A stretch of DNA of 6,112 nucleotides from an uncultured Prevotella sp. (GTDB taxonomy: Bacteria > Bacteroidota > Bacteroidia > Bacteroidales > Bacteroidaceae), in assembly GCA_900765465.1 (NCBI GenBank), contig CAAFRM010000122.1, positions 1-6,112 of the forward strand, read 5' to 3'. The position numbers and the translations under genes are program-made. The notes below the pieces were generated by a model. The model searched no databases. It was not told the origin of the DNA and was given only the letters and a program-made list of their open reading frames with translations. Of this stretch, positions 1 to 6,002 are shown piece by piece (the stretch's first letter is position 1; each line of letters opens with the position of its first letter).

Positions 1-674
1 ATGATACCGATCTTGGTAGAAACCTTAGAACCACCCATGATAGCTGTGAATGGGCGCTTGATGTTGCCGAGAACTGCGTCAACAGCCTTTACCTCTTTCT
101 CCATCAGGAAACCGAGCATCTTGTGATCCTTGTCGAAAGAATCTGCGATGACAGCTGTAGAAGCGTGCTTGCGGTGAGCTGTACCGAATGCGTCCATTAC
201 ATATACGTCAGCGTAAGAAGCCAACTTGGCAGCGAACTTCTTCTGACGCTCCTTCATCTCAGCCTTAGCAGCGTCGAACTCAGGAGTACCCTTCTCTACA
301 CCTACTGGCTTGCCTTCCTCTTCAGGATAGAAACGAAGGTTCTCGAGCAAGAGAGCCTCACCTGGCTTCAAGGCAGCAGCCTCAGCCTCAGCGTTACCGC
401 AGTCCTTAGCAAACTTAACCTCTACACCGAGAGCGTCTGATACGTTCTTAACAATCTGAGAGAGTGAAAGCTCTGGCTTAACCTTGCCCTTTGGCTTACC
501 CATGTGGCTCATCATGATGAGCGCACCACCGTCTGCGAGTACCTTCTTCAAAGTAGGGAGAGCACCGCGGATACGAGTGTCGTCTGTTACATTACCATTC
601 TCATCCAATGGCACGTTGAAATCAACGCGTACGATTGCCTTGTGACCAGCAAAGTTAAAATTCTCAATTTTCAT
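1..674 (-). CDS. pgk: Phosphoglycerate kinase, N-terminal half (cut by left edge)
   Basis: Phosphoglycerate kinase interconverts 1,3-bisphosphoglycerate plus ADP and 3-phosphoglycerate plus ATP in cytoplasmic glycolysis. The frame reads from ATG at 674-672 through 224 codons to the window edge with no stop. Family motifs appear in order: RVDFNVPLD (residues 16-24), SHMGKPKG (56-63, with Lys where many PGKs have Arg), ENLRF (111-115), DAFGTAHR (161-168) and GGSKVSTKIG (214-223), which begins the hinge toward the nucleotide domain. Bacterial PGKs are about 390-420 residues, so roughly half is present and the C-terminal ATP-binding domain lies outside. Residues about 117-145 form a charged stretch that is longer than in short PGKs such as E. 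coli's; I believe this is usual in Bacteroidota. Codon choice is strongly biased (GGT, GCT, AAG), which fits high expression. The start is fixed by the N-terminal motif spacing and by stops and non-coding sequence upstream. Confidence 0.97.
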   Translation of the reverse strand, partial: MKIENFNFAGHKAIVRVDFNVPLDENGNVTDDTRIRGALPTLKKVLADGGALIMMSHMGKPKGKVKPELSLSQIVKNVSDALGVEVKFAKDCGNAEAEAAALKPGEALLLENLRFYPEEEGKPVGVEKGTPEFDAAKAEMKERQKKFAAKLASYADVYVMDAFGTAHRKHASTAVIADSFDKDHKMLGFLMEKEVKAVDAVLGNIKRPFTAIMGGSKVSTKIGI

Positions 675-823
675 TTTACCTAAATTTTTATATTAGTATT
701 ATGTTATTAACCCTGTTTACTGCTGGAACGACCTTTGCCCTACGACTAGTGAGCTTATCAGGCTCCTATGTGCATACTATATAAAAATAGGAGTGGTGTC
801 GGGTCGTAACAAACTCTTTCCGT
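675..823 (-). promoter_or_regulatory. Long, possibly structured 5' leader of pgk
   Basis: If transcription starts about 4 nt after the -7 box, pgk mRNA has a leader of about 150 nt. It contains an outer pairing (802-807 with 728-733, GGTCGT/ACGACC in plus-strand letters) enclosing a 7-bp stem (787-793 with 763-769, ATAGGAG/CTCCTAT, 17-nt loop). A short alternative hairpin, GAGC 751-754 with GCTC 762-765, overlaps the second stem at 763-765, so the two cannot form together. The last 45 nt before the start codon are A/U-rich and unstructured, as is typical of Bacteroidota start regions. The pairings are seen in the sequence; regulation of pgk by this leader is inference. I do not recognise it as a named RNA family. 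Confidence 0.4.
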
Positions 824-825
824 AG

Positions 826-858
826 GCAAAAGTAACAAAAATAATCGGTACTACCAAA
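826..858 (-). promoter_or_regulatory. pgk promoter, Bacteroidota type
   Basis: Read on the minus strand, TACTTTTGC (834-826) matches the -7 consensus TAnnTTTGC at every fixed position. TTTG (858-855) lies 20 bp upstream, the expected place for the -33 element. The predicted start is near 823. This is one of the two best promoters in the window. Confidence 0.8.
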
Positions 859-893
859 TCTTTCTGCTACGATTTAAAGATTTTTTGTGGTAG
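851..893. repeat. Interrupted inverted repeat over the pgk -33 region
   Basis: CTACCA (851-856) and AATCTTT (857-863) are matched by AAAGATT (876-882) and TGGTAG (888-893). This gives 13 paired positions with a 5-nt bulge (883-887) and a 12-nt centre. The left arm contains the CAAA (855-858) that reads as the -33 TTTG of the pgk promoter. The placement would suit an operator, but A/T-rich sequence can yield such dyads by chance. Confidence 0.35.
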
Positions 894-958
894 ATAAGCT
901 TTTTTGCCATATCTACTTTGCAAAACGATGGTTATAAAATGTAAAAATGGTTACTTTT

Positions 959-991
959 TTAGTGTTTAAAGAAAAAAAACTGTACCTTTGC
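959..991 (+). promoter_or_regulatory. radA promoter, Bacteroidota type
   Basis: TACCTTTGC (983-991) is a full match to the -7 consensus TAnnTTTGC. The -33 element is weak: TTAG at 959-962 gives a 20-bp spacer and TTTA at 958-961 gives 21. Transcription would begin near 994, only about 15 nt before the radA ATG at 1009. This argues against the upstream in-frame TTG at 988, which lies inside the -7 box. Confidence 0.65.
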
Positions 992-1008
992 CGACAAATT
1001 CAATCGTT

Positions 1009-2493
1009 ATGGCAAAAGATAAGATAGCATACGTTTGCAGCAACTGCGGGCAGGAAAGTGCCAAGTGGATGGGTAAATGCCCTAGCTGCGGACAATGGAA
1101 TACTTTTAAGGAGATTCGCATTGCGGCTGATTCGGGATCGCAGGCGGCTAAAAGCGCTGGCATGACCATGAGGCATGGCGGGGCTGCTACCATGTTTGGT
1201 GGACAACACTCCGACGCAGATGCCAAGCCGATGAATCTGAAGGATATTTCGGCTGTGGATGAGCCGCGTATCGATATGATGGACGAGGAGCTGAACCGCG
1301 TACTGGGTGGCGGTATGGTGCCGGGAAGCATCACCCTGCTGGGCGGTGAACCGGGCATCGGAAAGAGTACCCTTACGCTGCAAACCATCCTGAATATGAA
1401 ACATAGAAGGGTGCTGTATGTGAGCGGTGAGGAGAGTGCTCATCAGATTAAGCTGAGAGCTGACAGACTGGCGAAGGGACAGGCTATGCTGAAGAATGGT
1501 TCAACTGGAGATGCTGCTTCGGCAGATGGAATTCCACCGGAGAATGCCTTCGATCATATTACGATTCTCTGTGAAACACAGTTAGAGAAAATCTTTTCCC
1601 ATATTCAGCAAGTGGCTCCAGAACTGATAGTTATCGATTCTATCCAAACAATTGCTACAGAGAGTGTGGATAGTTCTCCTGGTTCAGTATCCCAGGTGCG
1701 TGAATGCGCAGCATCGCTCCTGAGATTTGCCAAGACCAGCGGTATCCCTGTTATCCTGATCGGACATATTAATAAGGAGGGAACCCTGGCTGGTCCGAAG
1801 ATTCTGGAGCATATTGTGGATACCGTCATCCAGTTTGAGGGTGATCAACATTATATGTACCGCATCCTGCGAAGCATCAAGAACCGATTCGGAAGTACTT
1901 CGGAACTCGGCATCTACGAGATGCTGCAGGGAGGATTGAGACAGGTGAGCAATCCGTCGGAACTGCTACTTACGGAAGATCACGATGGACTGTCGGGTGT
2001 TGCCATCAGTGCTGCCATTGAGGGTGTACGCCCGTTCCTGGTGGAAACGCAGGCTCTGGTGAGCACGGCGGCATACGGAACTCCCCAGCGCTCGGCAACG
2101 GGTTTCGACCAGCGAAGACTGAATATGCTCCTTGCAGTGATGGAGAAGCGGGTTGGCTTCAAGCTGATGGCGAAGGATGTGTTCCTGAACATTGCGGGAG
2201 GCTTGCGAGTGACGGACCCTGCGATGGACCTGAGTGTACTGGCAGCGGTATTGAGCAGCAATGTGGATACAGCGATAGAGCAGGGCTGGTGTATGTGTGG
2301 TGAGGTAGGACTCAGTGGCGAGGTTCGTCCGGTGAGCCGTATTGAGCAGCGCATCGCTGAGGCAGAGAAGCTCGGATTCCAGCATATCATCATTCCGAAG
2401 TATAATTATCATGGTTTCGACCATAAGAAATATCAGATAGAGATTCATCCCGTAAGGAAGGTGGAAGAGGCGTTTCGCTGCCTGTTCGGGTGA
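1009..2493 (+). CDS. radA: DNA repair protein RadA (RecA-like branch-migration ATPase)
   Basis: RadA is a cytoplasmic hexameric helicase-like ATPase that extends D-loops and processes recombination intermediates together with RecA. The 494-residue product has the complete family layout. A four-cysteine zinc finger comes first (C10, C13, C24, C27, the last pair in CPSCGQW). The Walker A motif is GGEPGIGKST (112-121, K119), and a Walker B-like LIVIDS lies at 206-211. The RadA signature KNRFG is at 291-295. A Lon-protease-like C-terminal domain follows from about 340 and includes GEVGLSGEVRPV (431-442). That domain is a scaffold in RadA rather than an active protease. Length exceeds the 460 residues of E. 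coli RadA, largely through an insert around residues 155-180. ATG 1009 is chosen because the protein then begins MAKDK just before the zinc finger and the promoter box ends at 991. An in-frame TTG at 988 would add seven residues but overlaps that box. Confidence 0.97.
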   Translation: MAKDKIAYVCSNCGQESAKWMGKCPSCGQWNTFKEIRIAADSGSQAAKSAGMTMRHGGAATMFGGQHSDADAKPMNLKDISAVDEPRIDMMDEELNRVLGGGMVPGSITLLGGEPGIGKSTLTLQTILNMKHRRVLYVSGEESAHQIKLRADRLAKGQAMLKNGSTGDAASADGIPPENAFDHITILCETQLEKIFSHIQQVAPELIVIDSIQTIATESVDSSPGSVSQVRECAASLLRFAKTSGIPVILIGHINKEGTLAGPKILEHIVDTVIQFEGDQHYMYRILRSIKNRFGSTSELGIYEMLQGGLRQVSNPSELLLTEDHDGLSGVAISAAIEGVRPFLVETQALVSTAAYGTPQRSATGFDQRRLNMLLAVMEKRVGFKLMAKDVFLNIAGGLRVTDPAMDLSVLAAVLSSNVDTAIEQGWCMCGEVGLSGEVRPVSRIEQRIAEAEKLGFQHIIIPKYNYHGFDHKKYQIEIHPVRKVEEAFRCLFG

Positions 2494-2496
2494 CTA

Positions 2497-2604
2497 CTTT
2501 GAACTTTGAGATTTGAACATTGAACTTTATGATTAGCATTGCTGTTCCTATATAGCTATAAATGCATATCATACAGTTCAATGTTCATAGTTCAAAGTTC
2601 AAAG
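2497..2604. repeat. Long near-perfect inverted repeat (44-nt arms, 20-nt loop)
   Basis: Arm 2497-2540 pairs with arm 2561-2604 without gaps. Thirty-eight of 44 positions are Watson-Crick pairs, with unpaired positions at 2511, 2513, 2527, 2534 and 2535 and a G-T pair at 2510. The 20-nt loop (2541-2560) ends in the palindrome TATAGCTATA. The structure starts 3 bp after the radA stop. As RNA it would be a strong hairpin at the radA 3' end. No T-run follows, so it is not a classical intrinsic terminator, though it could protect the radA transcript end or reduce readthrough. Confidence 0.8.
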
Positions 2605-2658
2605 GAAATAAGTTCAAAGTAATCATACAGTTCAAAGTTCAAAAATCAAAGTTCAAAG
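2591..2658 (+). repeat. TTCAAAG heptamer repeats
   Basis: Perfect TTCAAAG occurs at 2591, 2598, 2613, 2631 and 2652, with variants at 2638 (TTCAAAA) and 2645 (ATCAAAG). Positions 2631-2658 are four contiguous heptads. The complementary form CTTTGAA/G is at 2497-2510. The copies are too short and too tightly packed for a CRISPR array. They form the sequence immediately before the queC start codon. Confidence 0.75.
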
Positions 2659-2661
2659 TAA

Positions 2662-3315
2662 ATGAAGGATTCAGTAATTATTGTGAGCGGCGGTATGGAT
2701 AGTATTACCCTGCTCTATGACAAGAAGGACGAGATAGCCCTGGGTATCAGTTTCAACTATGGAAGCAATCACAACGAGCGGGAGATTCCTTTCGCCAAGA
2801 TGCACTGCGAGCGACTGGGCATCAAGCATATTACCATTGATCTGGGATTCATGCATCAGTATTTCAAGAGCTCTCTCCTGGAAGGTGCCGATGCCATCCC
2901 TGAGGGACATTATGCCGATGACAATATGAAATCTACCGTGGTGCCTTTCCGTAATGGTATCATGCTGAGTATCGCCATCGGTATCGCTGAGAGCAACAAT
3001 CTGAAGAAGGTGCTCATCGCCAATCACGGCGGCGACCACACTATCTATCCGGACTGTCGCCCTGAATTTATCAAGGCAATCGATGAGGCAGCCGAGGCTG
3101 GCACCTTTGTAGATGTTCGCGTGGTGGCTCCTTATACCAACATCACCAAGGGTGAGATTGCAGCCATCGGCAAGAAGCTGGGCATTGATTATGCCGAGAC
3201 CTGGAGCTGCTATAAGGGTGGTGAGAAGCACTGCGGAAAGTGCGGTACATGCGTGGAGCGCAAGGAAGCCCTGGCTGAGGCAGGTATTGAGGATACTACG
3301 GAGTATGAGGATTAG
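2662..3315 (+). CDS. queC: 7-cyano-7-deazaguanine synthase QueC
   Basis: QueC converts 7-carboxy-7-deazaguanine to preQ0 using ATP and ammonia, a step in queuosine tRNA modification in the cytoplasm. The 217-residue protein begins with the PP-loop ATP pyrophosphatase motif SGGMDS (9-14). It ends with a zinc site of four cysteines in the usual spacing: C183 in WSCYKGG, then C191, C194 and C197 in HCGKCGTC. YPDCRPEF (129-136) is also typical. Some pocket motifs differ from E. coli QueC: SNH replaces QRH at 35-37, VPFRN replaces VPGRN at 94-98, and ANHGGDHTI replaces the VCETDFSG type segment at 120-128. I associate this form with Bacteroidales QueC, so the enzyme is probably normal. No queD, queE or queF is adjacent here. 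It follows radA by 168 bp and precedes the thioredoxin gene by 37 bp, so it is probably cotranscribed at least with the latter. The start codon is the first ATG and is preceded by repeat sequence with no Shine-Dalgarno. Confidence 0.93.
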   Translation: MKDSVIIVSGGMDSITLLYDKKDEIALGISFNYGSNHNEREIPFAKMHCERLGIKHITIDLGFMHQYFKSSLLEGADAIPEGHYADDNMKSTVVPFRNGIMLSIAIGIAESNNLKKVLIANHGGDHTIYPDCRPEFIKAIDEAAEAGTFVDVRVVAPYTNITKGEIAAIGKKLGIDYAETWSCYKGGEKHCGKCGTCVERKEALAEAGIEDTTEYED

Positions 3316-3352
3316 TTTCAAAATGGAAAAAACAAAAATATAAGAAGATACA

Positions 3353-4474
3353 ATGAAGAAAATGATTTTGAGTGCAGCCTTGGTGTTGGCATCAACAGCT
3401 GCAATGGCTCAGAGCGGAACTTTCCAGCTCAAGGCTAATTTGAAGAATATGGGCGATACCATCATCGTCTATAAGGGTAGAGGTGAAAAGCGTGATACCA
3501 TCTTGGTAAAGAAGGATAAGTTTACTTATTCTGCTACCTTGAATGAACCTAAGCAGATGATGTTTGCACAGCCTGCGATTTTCCGTGGCGGACGTGCTGA
3601 GGCTTTCGAGTTGGTTTGTGTGCCTGGTGAGACTGCTGAGTTGGTTGGTGATCTGAAGGCAAAGTTTGATATCAAGGGTAGTAACTTCTACAAGCAGTTT
3701 GCTGAGGTAGATGCGGTGAAGGATGAAGCAGACAAGGAGTTGGCTGATTTCGAGATATCTATCAGTGAGAAGATGAAAAATGGTGGTGACCGTGAGGCAT
3801 TGATGAAGGAATACGAGGAGAAGGCTCCTGCTCTGATAAAGGCAAAGGAGGAGAAGATGTTGGCATTCATCGGTCAGCATCCTGATTACGAGGCTAGTGC
3901 TACTCTCATCGACGAAATGTCTAGTTGCGAGTATATGCAGAAGGCTGTTGATATGCTCTCTGCTCAGGTGAAGAATGGTAGAATGAAGGCTTTCTATGAG
4001 CCTATCGTTGAGCGTGCCAAGAAGCAGGCTGAGATGGAGGAGAAGGCTAAGAAGGTTCAGGCTTCTGGCGTAGATGCTCCTGACTTCACTCTGAATGACA
4101 TCAATGGCAAGCCGTTCTCTCTTTCCAGTCTTCGTGGCAAGTATGTTGTCATCGACTTCTGGGGTTCATGGTGCGGTTGGTGCATCAAGGGTATGCCTAA
4201 GATGAAGGAGTACTACGAGAAGTATAAGGGTAAGTTCGTGATCCTGGGTGTTGATTGCAACGATACCGAGGCTAAATGGAAGGCTGCCGTTGAGAAGCAT
4301 CAGTTGCCATGGATTCATGTTTATAATCCAAAGGGTAGCGATGTGCTCAACAAGTATGCTGTTCAGGGTTTCCCAACCAAGATTGTTGTGGGTCCTGACG
4401 GCAAGATCGTAAAGACCATCGTGGGTGAGGATCCTGCATTCTACACCTTGCTCGATGAAGTGCTTGGTAAGTAA
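3353..4474 (+). CDS. Secreted DUF4369 and TlpA-like thioredoxin-fold protein
   Basis: This 373-residue protein is probably a periplasmic thiol-disulfide oxidoreductase of the TlpA/ResA type. Residues 1-19 are a signal peptide (MKK, hydrophobic core, AMA before Q20), cleaved by signal peptidase I. There is no lipobox cysteine. Residues about 22-115 resemble the beta-rich DUF4369 domain often fused to thioredoxins in Bacteroidota. Residues about 118-240 are helical and highly charged, with coiled-coil character. The thioredoxin domain spans about 243-373, with DFWGSWCGWC (268-277, active cysteines C274 and C277) and the cis-proline in GFPT (P341). Family members reduce disulfides or cytochrome c haem-site cysteines, usually fed by a CcdA/DsbD transporter; the substrate here is unknown. 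No TAnnTTTG promoter is visible in the 37-bp gap after queC, so readthrough from queC is likely. Its codons favour GCT, GGT and GTT more than those of radA, which suggests higher expression. A 25-bp hairpin follows the stop. Confidence 0.9.
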   Translation: MKKMILSAALVLASTAAMAQSGTFQLKANLKNMGDTIIVYKGRGEKRDTILVKKDKFTYSATLNEPKQMMFAQPAIFRGGRAEAFELVCVPGETAELVGDLKAKFDIKGSNFYKQFAEVDAVKDEADKELADFEISISEKMKNGGDREALMKEYEEKAPALIKAKEEKMLAFIGQHPDYEASATLIDEMSSCEYMQKAVDMLSAQVKNGRMKAFYEPIVERAKKQAEMEEKAKKVQASGVDAPDFTLNDINGKPFSLSSLRGKYVVIDFWGSWCGWCIKGMPKMKEYYEKYKGKFVILGVDCNDTEAKWKAAVEKHQLPWIHVYNPKGSDVLNKYAVQGFPTKIVVGPDGKIVKTIVGEDPAFYTLLDEVLGK

Positions 4475-4486
4475 GTCCAATTAGTA

Positions 4487-4546
4487 AAGCGCCCTGAAAG
4501 AGCAAAAGCATAGTAGATTTAATGCTTTTGCCCTTTCAGGGCGCTT
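4487..4546. terminator. Strong hairpin between convergent genes, probable bidirectional terminator
   Basis: Arm 4487-4511 pairs with 4522-4546: 24 of 25 positions match, with one A/C mismatch at 4501/4532 and a 10-nt loop. The base is GC-rich (AAGCGCCCTGAAAG). It begins 12 bp after the thioredoxin stop and lies between convergent genes, so it can end transcripts from both sides. Only short, broken T-rich tails follow on either strand, which is common for Bacteroidota terminators. Confidence 0.8.
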
Positions 4547-4565
4547 CTGTTATACTCTATGTTTA

Positions 4566-4616
4566 CCCAGGGTGTTGCCCTGGGCTAGGTGCTTCTGGGC
4601 TTTCAGCCCGTGTGGG
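4566..4616. repeat. Small GC-rich double-hairpin element, REP-like
   Basis: CCCAGGG (4566-4572) pairs with CCCTGGG (4578-4584) around a 5-nt loop, and GGGCT (4597-4601) pairs with AGCCC (4605-4609) around a 3-nt loop. CCC 4607-4609 can alternatively pair with GGG 4614-4616. The block is much more GC-rich than the flanking A/T-rich sequence. In one plus-strand frame it reads PGCCPGLGASGLSAR, a peptide pattern I recall from spurious ORFs over interspersed repeats in Bacteroidales genomes. It lies 17 bp beyond the mltF stop and may also act at the mltF 3' end. The repeat-family assignment is inference. Confidence 0.5.
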
Positions 4617-4633
4617 CCAATCTATATCATATT

Positions 4634-5995
4634 TTATATATGGTATTTCCTTTGATAGTTTCTCTTTGATTTTACCGGTGCTCCATTGAAGGAGTCGGTG
4701 CCTCTTCCGATGCCTGGTCCACGGCTGCCGCCCCGATAGCTCTCGTGGAAGCTGGCTCCGCCGCAGTACTCGCTCCAGCGGGCACGGATTCTATCTACAT
4801 AATCTGCCGTCTCTGTACCTCGCATATAACCATATTTTACCACTGGGTCTCCGTAGTAGGCGGGTTGGGTAAGGCGCAGCACGTATTCTCTTACATGTCC
4901 CCAGTTCTGTGGGTTGCCACCATGTTTCCTGGTCAGTGCCATTGCATCACGGATATGGTGAAAACCGCCATTATAGGCAGCCAGGGCGAAGAGCGCACGC
5001 TGTGCCGGATCACCTACATCCGAGAAATGTCCCTGGAGTTCTGCCATGTATCTGGCTGCTGCTGCCACATTCGCCTCTGCATCGTGGATGGCACTCATCG
5101 GTAATCCCAGGTGGGCAGCGGTAGATGGCATGATCTGCATCAGTCCGCAGGCTCCAGCCCATGATTTGGCATTCGGGTCGAAGCAACTCTCCTGGTAACA
5201 CTGTGCAGCCATCAGGCGCCAGTCCATACGTGCCGTTCCGCTGTACCTCATAAAGAGATGGTCGTAGCGGGAGATGACTCCCTTGGAACGGTTGAGGAAA
5301 GGAGAATAGACATGTCGGCGGATGCTTGCCGTAGAGAGCAGGAAGGACTCTTCCTTTTTCACCTCGGCTATCAGTTTTGGCTTGAACCATCCGTTCAGTG
5401 TATCGGCGAGACTCTTGTTGCCGCCAACTACCGCCCACTGCGTCTTGCCTCTGTCAGGCGTTACGCCGCAGAAAAGTAGATTGATAGTCTTGCTATCTCC
5501 GGAAACCGATTTTGCAGCCGTTCTGTTCTTTCCTGCCGATGACTTTTCACCTTTTAATATATGACGGGGCAGGGGAACGGCGATGATGTCGCCTTCTCCC
5601 TTCTGGAGCTTCTGAATCATCTCGGTAGTATCCTTGCATTCCTCCACTCTCAGCGACACACCAATCTGCTGGGCAAACTTCTCGCAGAGCAGGTACTGCA
5701 GACCCATTCCGTGGTTGTGGTAATCATAATAGGTGGTAGGACCATTCACAGTAAGCATGATCAGCTCGCCATTGTCCTGGATATCCGACAGCGACAAACC
5801 CCGTTGCTGAGCCTGAGCGCCAGCATCGCCATCTGCTGCGTTTTCGTCAGTTCCCTCTTCATCAGAACCGTCCATATCTTCCACTTCACCCACGGGAGTT
5901 CCCCAGGGAGTGAGTTCCTGTTGCGGTTTCTTGTCAGCGCAACTGGCAAGCAAAAACAGCGAATATAATGTGTATAAATATAATTTTTTTCTCAT
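4634..5995 (-). CDS. mltF: MltF-type lytic transglycosylase lipoprotein
   Basis: The product should cleave the MurNAc-GlcNAc bond of peptidoglycan at the outer membrane's periplasmic face. From ATG 5995 it has 453 residues. A lipoprotein signal (MRKKLYLY, hydrophobic core, LLASC) puts the lipidated cysteine at C19. An acidic linker follows (about 37-58). Residues about 74-245 resemble a type-3 solute-binding domain (TVNGPTTYYDY near 82-92), which is fused to the enzyme in MltF. They carry a polar insert at about 148-170. The SLT catalytic domain covers about 255-410, with CYQES (266-270, catalytic E269), GLMQIMP (284-290) and AYNGG (340-344). The tail from about 411 is rich in Gly, Ser and Arg. 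No acidic surface-export signal follows C19 (ADKKP), so a periplasmic location is likely. An in-frame ATG at 6025 would add ten residues, but it lies upstream of the -7 promoter box and would spoil the signal peptide. Confidence 0.92.
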   Translation of the reverse strand: MRKKLYLYTLYSLFLLASCADKKPQQELTPWGTPVGEVEDMDGSDEEGTDENAADGDAGAQAQQRGLSLSDIQDNGELIMLTVNGPTTYYDYHNHGMGLQYLLCEKFAQQIGVSLRVEECKDTTEMIQKLQKGEGDIIAVPLPRHILKGEKSSAGKNRTAAKSVSGDSKTINLLFCGVTPDRGKTQWAVVGGNKSLADTLNGWFKPKLIAEVKKEESFLLSTASIRRHVYSPFLNRSKGVISRYDHLFMRYSGTARMDWRLMAAQCYQESCFDPNAKSWAGACGLMQIMPSTAAHLGLPMSAIHDAEANVAAAARYMAELQGHFSDVGDPAQRALFALAAYNGGFHHIRDAMALTRKHGGNPQNWGHVREYVLRLTQPAYYGDPVVKYGYMRGTETADYVDRIRARWSEYCGGASFHESYRGGSRGPGIGRGTDSFNGAPVKSKRNYQRKYHI

Positions 5996-6002
5996 TGCGA
6001 CT

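Larger units (their letters stand above)
2497..2658. repeat. Three copies of a 37-bp unit, one inverted and two direct
   Basis: The units are 2497-2533 (inverted), 2568-2604 and 2622-2658 (both direct). By hand alignment without gaps, each pair of copies agrees at 33 of 37 positions. The direct copies begin ATCATACAGTTCAA and all end in two heptads, TTCAAAG or close variants. The second direct copy ends 3 bp before the queC ATG. The whole radA-queC gap is therefore essentially repeat. I suspect an interspersed intergenic element of Bacteroidales, but that cannot be shown from one locus. Confidence 0.75.

Noticed and set aside
123..440. A 105-codon plus-strand frame across the left region
   Set aside because: It is a shadow of pgk, whose conserved motifs are read on the minus strand.
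758..775. Five-codon minus-strand ORF (MHIGA) within the pgk leader
   Set aside because: It is too short to distinguish from chance, and has no regulatory codon run.
913..921. Second radA promoter at TACTTTGC
   Set aside because: It is one base short of TAnnTTTGC and lies about 90 bp upstream of radA without a placed -33 TTTG.
966..1443. Two open frames of 140-147 codons antisense to the start of radA
   Set aside because: The opposite strand encodes the conserved RadA zinc finger and Walker A motif; the antisense products show no family features.
2512..2542. Possible queC promoter: TTTG 2512-2515 and TAGCATTGC 2534-2542
   Set aside because: The spacer is 18 bp and the -7 box has a mismatch in the key T-run; both lie within the repeat arms, so chance is likely.
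2591..2658. CRISPR-like array from the TTCAAAG repeats
   Set aside because: The units are 7 bp and mostly contiguous, with no unique spacers and no cas genes.
2671..3321. A 216-codon open frame antisense to queC
   Set aside because: It mirrors queC almost exactly, has no recognisable domain and no promoter, and results from codon bias of the real gene.
3323..3343. Six-codon ORF (MEKTKI) between queC and the thioredoxin gene
   Set aside because: It is short, lysine-rich by base composition, and not associated with any attenuator-like hairpin.
4745..5968. Several plus-strand frames of 70-135 codons inside the mltF region
   Set aside because: All lie opposite the conserved SLT and solute-binding domains and lack promoters or domain motifs.
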